Part shown: piece by piece, positions 1 to 9,911 of the stretch
Numbering within the stretch: the stretch's first letter is position 1
How the letters are laid out: each line of letters opens with the position of its first letter
Origin: Corticium candelabrum
Lineage: Eukaryota > Porifera > Homoscleromorpha > Homosclerophorida > Plakinidae
Direction: 5' to 3'
Length of the DNA: 64,000 nt
NCBI RefSeq assembly: GCF_963422355.1
Contig: NC_085105.1
Location: forward strand, 1 to 64,000
Program-made: the position numbers and the translations under genes
The notes under the pieces: generated by a model
Seen by the model: only the letters and a program-made list of their open reading frames with translations
What the model was told of the DNA's origin: nothing
The model's database searches: none

Positions 1-13
1 GACAATCTCATCG

Positions 14-90
14 GTACATGCCTGGCGCTGATGAAGGCTAGTAGGCTGAAACGCGTACGCCAATAGTCAGTACCGCGTTCGTTTATGTGC
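14..90 (+). ncRNA. Hammerhead ribozyme-like fold at PLE 5' end
   Basis: The conserved core CTGATGA (28-34) and GAAA (48-51) are both present. Stem II is GGCU/GGCU (36-39 with 44-47, two G-U pairs, loop AGUA), after one extra A at 35. Stem III is ACGCGTAC (51-58) with GTACCGCGT (70-78), one bulged C. Stem I is GGCG (24-27) with CGTT (80-83) plus an outer helix GTACAT (14-19) with ATGTGC (85-90), separated by an internal loop as in natural type I hammerheads. The predicted cleavage site is after T79 (U16.1 = T78, H17 = T). PLEs are known to carry hammerheads in their terminal repeats, and this fold lies directly upstream of a PLE. H17 = U is a weak cleavage base, so activity is uncertain. Confidence 0.72.
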
Positions 91-228
91 ACGCGCTCCG
101 CGATATCGGACTTGATATCGCTCTCTGAGCTAGCCTATAACATATTCTCTCTAAAGAAATTACATGGATGTTGCTCATATATCATGTTTCTTTAATAACG
201 ACTCAACTATACATTCTAACAGAAATAT

Positions 229-1170
229 ATGATGTCAAAGAAACACACAACAAAACAAATCACATCCACACCGGGATCGTATAGACATACGATCCACTCC
301 ATAGCTTCTGCCATGGAGAAAACAACTCGCAGCAAACACCCAAGGGGTCGGAAGATCATTGAAGACGATCAAGTTATACACTCCATGGAAATTGAAGACA
401 ATGTCGCTGAAACCAACCAGACGGAAACAAATCAGCCACCATCACATCACGCCACTCCTGATGATGATGCGCTCTTGGATGAGGAGTTCGACAGACACAT
501 TGCAGACCTATCACAACAACGTACCAGTACACCACTGGAAAGAGATCTCGCGCGACTTTGCGTGGATCCACCGACAGAACCACCCAGGGCACCTCCACCG
601 CTACCTGTATCGCTCCCCACATCTACTACACGTTTACAACAACTCCTGAAACAAAACGCGTTCCCCGAAGATGGGGATCAACAGAAACAGAACCTAGATG
701 ACCAGCAACCATTATCAAACGTTGACACAGTCATACATACACTTCTCTTTAACCGACGAGAACTACTCTTCAACCTAGAAAACCTAGAGCATCACCATTC
801 CTACCTACACCAGTCTATTGAGGCCAAAGTTCTTCCTACATGGCTACAAACTTCCAACACAACAAACATACGCCCCATCCTTGCAACCCGCACTGACATC
901 ACCACACAAATAGACGATGCAACAACCGAATACCACATGAAACTCGCAACACTGCTACGAGAACATTACAACCAAACCTCAACTACCTTGAAAGAAGACG
1001 TAGAAAAAATCGACACAGAACTACAAACCAACATGAGCCTCATCGACCCAGAACAGACAACTGATCTACTACAAACAGTAACGGAATCGGTCGTACAAAC
1101 CAATGAAGATCTGAAAGTCCAACGACAAGCCTCACAAAAAAAGAAGGCAAAACACACTGAGAAATCTTAA
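229..1170 (+). CDS. PLE upstream ORF (N-terminal region protein)
   Basis: An ORF of 313 codons starting at tandem ATGs (229 and 232) directly ahead of the PLE reverse transcriptase. The protein is polar, rich in Thr, Gln and Asn, and has no domain I recognise. The middle is proline-rich (about residues 105-135). The C-terminal 100 residues are alternating charged and hydrophobic, probably coiled coil, ending in a lysine-rich tail. It overlaps the RT frame (+1 relative to it) from 1115 to 1170, and no stop interrupts the RT frame after 1114, so this ORF may simply be the N-terminal part of one PLE polyprotein separated by a frameshift at the A7 run 1136-1142. Host function is unlikely. Confidence 0.6.
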   Translation: MMSKKHTTKQITSTPGSYRHTIHSIASAMEKTTRSKHPRGRKIIEDDQVIHSMEIEDNVAETNQTETNQPPSHHATPDDDALLDEEFDRHIADLSQQRTSTPLERDLARLCVDPPTEPPRAPPPLPVSLPTSTTRLQQLLKQNAFPEDGDQQKQNLDDQQPLSNVDTVIHTLLFNRRELLFNLENLEHHHSYLHQSIEAKVLPTWLQTSNTTNIRPILATRTDITTQIDDATTEYHMKLATLLREHYNQTSTTLKEDVEKIDTELQTNMSLIDPEQTTDLLQTVTESVVQTNEDLKVQRQASQKKKAKHTEKS

Positions 1171-1237
1171 GCGGAACCGACCAGACAACTGGGAGGATGA
1201 CAGACACGGTGGTAATATAACTAGCTCAGCCAAACGA

Positions 1238-4200
1238 TTGAACACAATAAGACACACACTCTCTGGACCATCCAAACGACCGACAGAGAAAAGAACAGTT
1301 GATGGTGAGCCTCGAAGTGAGAAATTTTTACATCACAATTTTTCTAAGTTATCAAATACGATTACTGAAACCCAAACTTCTCTAACCTTTTCCCACAGAA
1401 TACTCGAGAGCTCACAGCAACTACGGTCGAAACAGAGATTACTACCAGGACAAACGGCTACGCAGTCCATCACCGAGGAGTTACCGATCACACAAACGAG
1501 ACCCAGAAGAAGACAGAGGTCGAAGCACACGATAAGAAGAGTTAAAACGTTGAACAGACCCCGTACATTATCTAGAACTGTCAGAAATAGAAATAGATTA
1601 GACAATAATACAGTTATTGATGAAACCAAGGTTACTGAGCCAAATGTTGATCACAGACACACTAGGCCAACAGATACCGTCACGCGATCACCTCCAACCA
1701 TCACTACGCCGATGAGGACAACAATATCAACTAAAACAACAACAATGAGAGCCAACAAATACATTCTGAACAGAAGCAACCAAAAACTATCACACACGGA
1801 AATGACCTTACTCGATAAAGGTCTCACCTTCGTTCCAATCGAGCGAAAACCGAACAGACATCGACTGCTACAAGAATTCGATGATTTCACTAGACGACTC
1901 CGCATTCTTACACACGCCAATCGATGGCACGAACAACACGATGACACTAGCAACGAAAACGGAAATGTTGCACACATCCCCGGCAGACCACACCCATTTC
2001 GAATGAAATCAAAATGGAATCCCCCAACCACAGGCAATCAAGCTTTAGAGACTTACATAACCAGAACAAGAAAGTGGCTCACTGAAGCAAAACCAGCAAA
2101 ATATATTCATCAAAATCTATCCCAATATGAACGAACTGCCCTCACACGGCTCACACGCAGGAATGACATAATTATGAAAAAAGCTGACAAGGGATCCTTG
2201 ATAGTAATTGAAGACAGACAAACCTATATTGAGAAAGGCTTGGCACAAGTACACGATCCACAAACCTATCGACATCTAGACAAAGACCCAACACAATCCA
2301 TAGTAGAACAAATCAATCAGACAGTTACTGACATACACAAATTAGGACTTCTGGATAGAAAGACACTACAATTCCTTTTCCAACTTAAACCATCTAAAGT
2401 ACGAACACAACAACTCTATTTTCTTAGTAAAATACACAAAACTCCAGTCGCATATCGACCAATCGTGTCTGGTTGCTCAGGACCGACTGAAGCCATTTCT
2501 CAATTCGTAGACTATCTTCTCAAACCAATTGCACTCACACAGAACAGTTACATCCGGGACTCAAATGACTTCATATCCCTAATCGAAACAACAAGAATGA
2601 AACATGATGCCATACTAGTCACAATAGACGTTACATCGCTCTACACAAACATTCCACACAAAGAAGGCATACATGTATGCATTGAAAAACTCCGAGACTA
2701 TATCCGAACCACCGACAACGAAGTATATTATGACATTGGCTTTTCACCAAATCTTGTTTGGATAACTGAGACATTTCTGACTCACATTTTAACTAACAAC
2801 ATATTCGAATTCAATGGTGAAATATATAGACAACTTTTTGGTGTTGCCATGGGAACAAAAGTTGCCCCAACATTTGCCAACCTCTTCATGGCCGATCTCG
2901 AAGAAAGATTTCTCCGAAATGAACCAACCAGACCACTGATCTGGAAGAGATTCATCGATGACATATATGTCATCTGGGAAGACACTACTCAAACTCTACA
3001 ACACATGATGGAACGACTCAACAATTTTCACCCCACAATCAAATTCACATACACACAAAGCAACACAGAAGCCGTCTTCCTCGACGTTCTTACATACAAA
3101 GGCAATCGGTTTTCACAAAACAACATCCTTGACTGCAAGACTCATTTTAAAACCACTAACAGATTCCAATATCTGCATTACACCTCATGCCACGCACCGA
3201 GTACATTCAGAGCTGTCACACTTGGTGAGGCACACCGTTTCCTTAGATCCACATCAGACCCAACAGAGTACCGTCACATTCTTAACGACCACACAAAACG
3301 CCTCATATCAAGAGGATACCCCAAGAAACAAACCATAAGACTACTCTCAAAACTACCATTCAGCAAGAGACGTGACCTCCTCAAGAATACGACACACGAT
3401 AAACAACAGACACAAAACACAAAATCAATATTCACGACAACTTTCTCACCCTGGTTCCCAAACATCAAACAATTGATCCACAGACAATGGCAAAGCATGA
3501 TCGACAGCGACCCCCAACTCGAATCAATACTTGGATGTCACCCACCAATGATTGCCTACAAAAGAGCAAAGAACATCAGTGATCACATCACACGGGCCCG
3601 ATTACGGGGAACCTCCAAACCAATAAAAGACGTTAAAAACAGCGACGTCCCAGTACCCAGACTCGCCATTACGCCAGTTACGACAACTTGCAACCACACA
3701 CAATGCGGAATATGCCATCAGATCACGATTTGCTCTGCCATCCGCAGCACCACCACGGGCAAGTCATACCCACTATATTTCCAAAACAACAACACAACAA
3801 TAAATGGACGAATGACATGCGCATCAACAAACATAATTTATGTCATTACGTGTGATGTACCCAGATGTCACAAACAATACGTTGGACAAACGGGTGGCAC
3901 ACTCAGAGTTCGTATGAGACACCACCGCAACAAACTGCGATCACGAGACACAAAAAAGATCTACTTACATTGTAACGAACGAAACCACAACTCAAAGGGA
4001 CTTTGAAAAATAACACCTATCCAAATCGAAGAAAATCACCAACGACGCCTAACTCTGGAAAACGAATGGATAACACGACTCAAAACCACTGGTAGATTTG
4101 GCCTAAACAAAAAGGCACAACAATCAACTGACAATAACGATGGAAATAGACGGAGCGACACACCGGTGGTGGAGGCCCCACAACCGATGCTACCTCAGGT

Positions 4201-4318
4201 GATGACCTCACAGCGTCCGAACGCAAGCGCATCAGCACCGAATATTGAGTCGACACACACAGACTTCAACCGAATGGAAACAGAACTATTGCCAATACAA
4301 ATAGTCACAAGCCATTAG
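1238..4318 (+). mobile_element. Penelope-like element RT with GIY-YIG domain, one in-frame TGA
   Basis: The RT-GIY-YIG polyprotein of a Penelope-like retroelement. The frame is open from 1115; it has no ATG until about 1709 (the codon at 1238 is TTG), so initiation or frameshifting from the upstream ORF is likely. Visible motifs: the PLE N-terminal segment LLDKGLTF; RT motif IDVTSLYTNIP (Asp464); GVAMGTKVAPTFANLF; the catalytic FIDD (Asp574-Asp575); a thumb region with HAPSTFRAV; a Cys-rich linker CNHTQCGIC; and GIY-YIG residues IYVI (Tyr868) and QYVGQT (Tyr881), with HHRNKLR after it. An in-frame TGA at 4004-4006 cuts the GIY-YIG domain. The same frame then runs on to TAG at 4316-4318 and holds the expected family C-terminus (NEWITRLKTTGRFGLN). 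Apart from that stop the copy looks nearly intact. Confidence 0.93.
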
Positions 4319-5640
4319 ACTTTAGAAAGACATTCTGTACATCATCACTATTATTATAGAGTTTTCTTTTTAAAAAAAGAAATTCACCATCCTATAAAAT
4401 ATTGGTTCTCTACTTAAAACAAATTACACAAATAAAAAGTTCACAGAAAACCGCCCACGGAACTGACCATTTATGACATCACAAACACGGAGACATCCAC
4501 TACCGAGATACCTCAAACTCAACTCAACGCAACTCCAATGTTATCACAGTGTACACACACCAGCCAACAAAGTCACCCACAAAAATACAATTTAACCCAA
4601 CCACTACCATGACTCAAGATCAACATTCAAGCACGATTAACATTTACAGAAACACAGCCATTTAATCAACACACCCCACACACAAACAAAGAACTCGTCA
4701 ACAATTGCCTACACACTCTCGAGACCTCAACAACACCATCTCATCACAAGCCACACAACATTACCAGCCAACAGTCACCTTTCCTCCATTGAGGTCAGTA
4801 ATTACACAACCACATTAACCACCCCACACCATAGCACGCACAAACATGGTCCCACTCAAATTAAACTGAATACTCTAATCTAATCTTAAGTAGTACATGA
4901 CTTAACATATACTAAATTAAAGAAGGCATTTTTCGGGAGCCTACAATCATCCTGTTGCTTGGCTGATGAATGTTGAAGTAGCTGTCCCCACCCCCACACC
5001 AAACAAAATTTAAATATTAATGATCTAAATCATATATGAATTACTAAAAAACTACTAACTCAATTTTTAAAATATCAAATTCTGACTGAAAATGACAAGA
5101 CAGAACTGCCTCTTCGGAGGTATACCAAACCCCTAATCCACTACCAATAATATAGTCTTACTATTTAGCTGGTCTAGCGATTTTGGGACCAATTACTTAT
5201 ACATTTAATAAATTAATTAAGAGCCATGACACCTTACTCCATCGCCCAGCCCAATCTTGATTGTGTGGCGTACGACGTAATTAACCTAACAACATAATCT
5301 AATCTTATCAAGTAATTAATTTATTACTACAATAACTATTTGATTAAAATTAACCCCTGTCTTCTGTCTCCCCCTCTCTCTCTTTCCTTCTCCCCTTCCT
5401 CCTCCCTACTTATTATACAGACTAAACGAACACACAGAATACACACAACTCCTAATCATTCGACAGCAAAACACTGACAACTCCAACAAACACAACTTTT
5501 ACACTGGAGCAAGAAATTGCTGCATCAACACTGTGAGAGACTACTATTGACATTTAATGACAAGCCGTACACCTGAGAGAGCACCCCACAAGACAGGAAA
5601 TGGAGCCCTCACGTTCACCGGACCAGGCACTGTCCTGCAC
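4319..5640. other. AT-rich PLE 3' flank, no gene seen
   Basis: I see no convincing coding region. The stretch is A/T and CA rich. A polypyrimidine tract lies at about 5350-5405. It may include the PLE 3' untranslated region, but I could not define the 3' boundary or a downstream terminal repeat. Confidence 0.5.
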
Positions 5641-5659
5641 GTTCTGGTACGTGAGGTTT

Positions 5660-6597
5660 AGTTCTGTTGAGCTAAACCCTAACCTATAACCCTAACCCTA
5701 ACCCTAACCCTAACCCTAACTCTGACCTTAAGATCGCCGAGGGGTCACCCACACCACAACGAATACATAGCTTAACCCTCCCTAGCCTTGACTTTAAGAT
5801 CGCTGAGAAACCTCGTTGACCGTAGAAATCCAAAATCAGGACGACACTCCCCGTGAGACGGGTAACGACTACACCCGACCACGCGATAAGGAAGCAGTCC
5901 ACCAGACCCACCAGACCCGCCTTAACAGAGCTCGCCCCGCCTTTCGGCCGTCGTTTGCGACCGCTTACTTTAACAACCCGACACTACAGGACACTAATTA
6001 CGAATGTTGATTTAACACAGAGTTGATTTAATGAACTCACACGCTATCAGAGAACACATACTGATGCACACACGCGCGCGCACACTAACACGCGCGCGCA
6101 CACACACACACACGCACACACACACAAACACATATACACGCATAAACTATAAGACACGACGACACAATGTAAGACACGTTGTACGACACGCCCCACAGAG
6201 AATCCGTTACACCAAAGAAGCGACGTTCTGGAACCGAGAAAGACAGCGGGACGGTCTGACGCGATAGCGACGCAGACTCCGGAGTCCTGAGGTTACGTAC
6301 GGATCGACCACTGTCCAATCGAAACGCACGTACACGACACGGCCCGGTGAGCCCGACACACGGGAACAACAATATGTGACGTCATCCTCAACGGAAGCAG
6401 ACAAAGTGAATCTACCGTGGGGCGCCATACTAAAAGGATTGGAATCGAGAAGTCTCCCATGCTAACGCGGTTTGTGTCATCTCGAAGGCATTCCGGTCGT
6501 ATGACGTGCAAATCCACTGGTGGGGAAGGGGTAAGTCCGGCTGGGGAAACCCTAACGGCCTAACCCTAACTCTGACTCTAACCCTAACCTTAACCAC
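5660..6597 (+). repeat. Telomere-motif-bounded dispersed repeat, copy 1 (complete)
   Basis: The left edge contains about six CCCTAA units (5681-5720), followed by CCTTAAGATCGCC-type spacer and a GC hairpin block (about 5928-5985). A CA-rich tract lies at 6068-6125. Then comes a block of about 400 bp shared with the copies at 23.4, 24.4 and 26.2 kb. It includes a perfect CRE palindrome TGACGTCA (6377-6384) and ends in degenerate telomere-like repeats (6548-6597). No protein is convincingly encoded. ORFs of 70-95 codons on the minus strand recur among copies but carry no known domain. Confidence 0.8.
5681..5720 (-). repeat. Interstitial telomere-like (TTAGGG)n
   Basis: Consecutive CCCTAA units on the plus strand read as the metazoan telomere repeat on the minus strand. 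The short length and flanking spacer show it is internal rather than a chromosome end. Confidence 0.9.
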
Positions 6598-7462
6598 TGG
6601 CTGATCGTGATTCTCATGACATCTGTGAGGGTCACTTAAATACAAAGTGTTTGGAAGGCAGTAGTTGGCTCGTTGACGAAGTTGGTATACATTGATATAG
6701 TATTTCTTACTTGCACGGTACACTTAAAGCCTACAGTCACGTGCCACGTTGGTAACTTCTAATATATTTGTAAAGTTATGAATTTTAATAAGATAGCTAG
6801 AAGTCATTAAGTTAATTAAGCATAGAATTGCTTCATTTTCTGGCTGTCCTAAAATATTTTAATCTATAAACACCATCTGCAAGTAATCGAAGCCATTCAA
6901 GATGACCGCGTTCAATACACAAGCATTTTATTGAATTTATCTTTTGTCTTATCTCAATCAAGTTAATAAAGCATGCAATTTCCTGTCCTTCACAAGTTAT
7001 ATACGTTTCAGTTCTAGCCTATTCACAAAGGACTTACATGTATTCATAATTCACAGCTGGTCATCTGATCATCAGCCTGCACGTGAACTAAAATTATTCT
7101 CTACATCAAACTATGATGGCTTGGTTGTCAAGAGCCTTACGTTGGCTCTCCACTATCTTCATTCACATCCTTACTCCATCACGTATACTCCCAAAAAAAT
7201 ACATTGTTGTAGTTGTTGTAGTATAAGACTCAATGTCCCTGGTTAGAGTTCAACTGCATATCTTCTACCACAACTACTAAGACAGCGAAGTCATGTCAAG
7301 CATCACTTCACTACGTATGAGTGGCCATAAAATTACTTGTATTAAAGTGTTCGTCAGCATCAGCTATATCTAATAACTTCAGAATGGTGTTTTAATAGTT
7401 TTATTCCTAGTTTGCAACATGAAACCCAGATCGACAGCTGTTCTATTCCAACTAGATGGCAA

Positions 7463-7526
<64 letters not shown>

Positions 7527-8660
7527 TGAGCTCTCATGCATAAACTACAACTCCAAATGTTCAGCATGGTGGACTAATCTCTCTTATTGTAAAATAGTAC
7601 GTGTGTTTTAATGAGCTGTTAAATTTTATATTGACATTGTAAATTATTGAAAGCTACTTGTATCTATTGAAGAACAGCACTCTTGACCACTCAAATTCGG
7701 TAATACACATAAACACTGCTTATCAAGGATATCCTAATTTACTTACTGTAAGTGTAACAGTTCTTATGTAAACTAGATTGACACATGTTTTTTGAATTGT
7801 TCACAACTTGAAATAGACTGCAGACTTTAGATTAAGATTCTTGTCAACAGCTAATTAGTTCGACTTTACGCTTTGCCACATGCCAGGCAATGACTTTTCA
7901 AAAAATGCAATCTATGGCAAACACAACCAGCAACACACACAAAGACTTTAAAGGCAATAGCAAGATAAATCATTGAGTGTTTTTACAAAAATAGTACGTG
8001 TCAGCATCATACTTGCATGTATCTAATTTGCCTTAATTAAACAAGATCAACAGAAGTCTGAGTACTCAGCAAATTTAGTCTCTGTTCAGTATATCCCTTA
8101 GAAACCCCAGCTTACATAATTGAGATTTTCCTTGACACTGAGGTGTTAGAGTTTTTCATCCTCACCTGTGGACCAAAATATTTTATGTATTATAAAATTA
8201 ATAGCAACTTAGTTAATTGACTAGGTGTCACTTGTAGCCAGTGATACAGATAACAAGTGAACTGCTCCATCATATAGTGAAATTGCAACAAGTCACATTA
8301 GTTAAGTTGAAACTATAAAATTACATATGTAAATGCACACAAAAAAGTTATCATATTGTACTATTCATTTGATATGTCATTGACTTCTCTCTCAGATTAC
8401 TGTTAATTAAATAGCTGTGGCTTAATAAATTGCTAATCTTTAATAAATACATTGTAGTGATAAACTGTCTGCTCAACTGTTTCTATGTGTATTTGTGGCA
8501 CACAATCAAAATTAACATATAGTATGAATTAAATTGAAACAAACCACAAGAAAATATTTGAGCAACCATCGGTATTGCTTGCATTCAGCTATGACTTGGT
8601 TTGTTGTATCAGAATGTTGTAAGTAAAATCTATCATTGATGTAATACTTAGCAAAATTGT
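6598..8660. other. AT-rich interval with one CA microsatellite, no gene seen
   Basis: I find no supported gene. The interval is unique-looking AT-rich DNA apart from the (CA)n tract at 7464-7523. Confidence 0.5.
7464..7523. repeat. (CA)n microsatellite
   Basis: About 30 uninterrupted CA dinucleotides. The CVCV-type reading frame across it is an artefact. Confidence 0.95.
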
Positions 8661-8689
8661 GGTGCAAGAATGCATACTATATATAAACT

Positions 8690-9600
8690 CCTGTTACAGA
8701 TTCAAATTGTTGACAGTCTGTTTATGGAGAAACTCCGTGTCTGTGGATACGATGGAGTGAAGACTTGGAAAAAGGTAACAAATTATACAGAAAAAAAGCC
8801 AAGTTCAACAGACAAACTACAAACTGCCATTGATTTTGTAGAAATGGACAGTGTTACAAGAAGACATGATTCTTTTTGTCATCAATGTTAAATTCTCACA
8901 TTGGTCATTAATGGTAAGAGCTACTTGAATCTCACATAAAGGTAAAATGGCTTATTTCGAATTGGCAACTATTAGCTTGGAGAACCAAAGACAAAAAGTG
9001 ATGACTTACTATGACTCGCTTGGTAGAGATGGCACCAAGCCGTTTCATCAAATAATATAGGGAGACTAGTCTGATGTTTTATTAGATTCATATACCTGCT
9101 ATCTTATACGCACACACAAGAAACTGCTAGATACCTAGAACTAGATGGCCATTTCTACAACACCAAATATACCCAAATTCACACTTACAAATCCGACTAC
9201 TGACACAATTCTAATAATGGAAAAGATGAATCCCATTGATTACCCAAATAACAACATTTTACCCATTCTGTATCACTATACAACCAATGACTAATATACA
9301 GATACATGCAACTGATGCACTACTGAAACAAATTTAGTTAGTCATAATAAACTCAGGCATTGCTATTGTTCATAGAGAGTTCCAGCTGAAACGATTTAAT
9401 AGTATTGGATGGCAACTTCAGTATCCAGAAGTAAGACTGCACTGCACTATAAATGTGCTAATAGTAATATGCACTACATTGTTAATTTAGAACATACCAC
9501 AGCAAGAAAACAGCTATGACTGTGGTGTCTTTGTCTGCGAGTTTGCCCGCTGTTTGATTCTGCACAAACCAATGAAATTTTCACAGGTCCATTGCAATGG
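8690..9600 (+). pseudogene. C48 (Ulp1/SENP-like) peptidase module, spliced and degenerate
   Basis: Segments of a cysteine protease of the Ulp1 family can be pieced together across apparent introns. They are FMEKLRVCGYDGVKTWKK (donor at 8776), then LATISLENQRQKVMTYYDSLG (about 8961-9030, split by punctuation here only for family matching: W.L and YYDSLG positions), a segment at 9376-9430 ending in GWQLQYPE with a gtaag donor, and an exon from 9491 reading IPQQENSYDCGVFVCEF. The Gln before Cys and the catalytic Cys of the PQQ...DCGVF motif are present. The usual His-Trp pair before the first beta strand reads Tyr-Phe, so the catalytic His looks lost. It lies just upstream of a MULE transposase in the same orientation and is probably part of that element. 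A host SENP-like pseudogene is the alternative. Confidence 0.7.
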
Positions 9601-9911
9601 TTTCAAAGTGCCCGCTACATACTGTTCCATGAACAATAGAATTTTGCATTTAGGATCATATGCCACATATAAAAGAAAGGATAGCAACTGAATTGCAGTC
9701 TGGGGTCCTGCTACCTGCTGAATCAGCAACAGGCAACAGTGCCACTGATGCACAAGTACACAAGGTACCTTCACAAGACCAGCCTGCTTTCACAAGTAAG
9801 AAGTGTACCAAAGACATATGGGAAACAACAGAGCTGTCTAATGTCACTGAATCATCGTGGGAATAATGGCCAAAATTTCTACAACTTGTTTTACCCAAAG
9901 GTTACACTTAC

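Noticed and set aside
4960..4985. Possible third hammerhead core (CTGATGAATGTTGAAG)
   Set aside because: No stem II can form and the GAAA box is missing.
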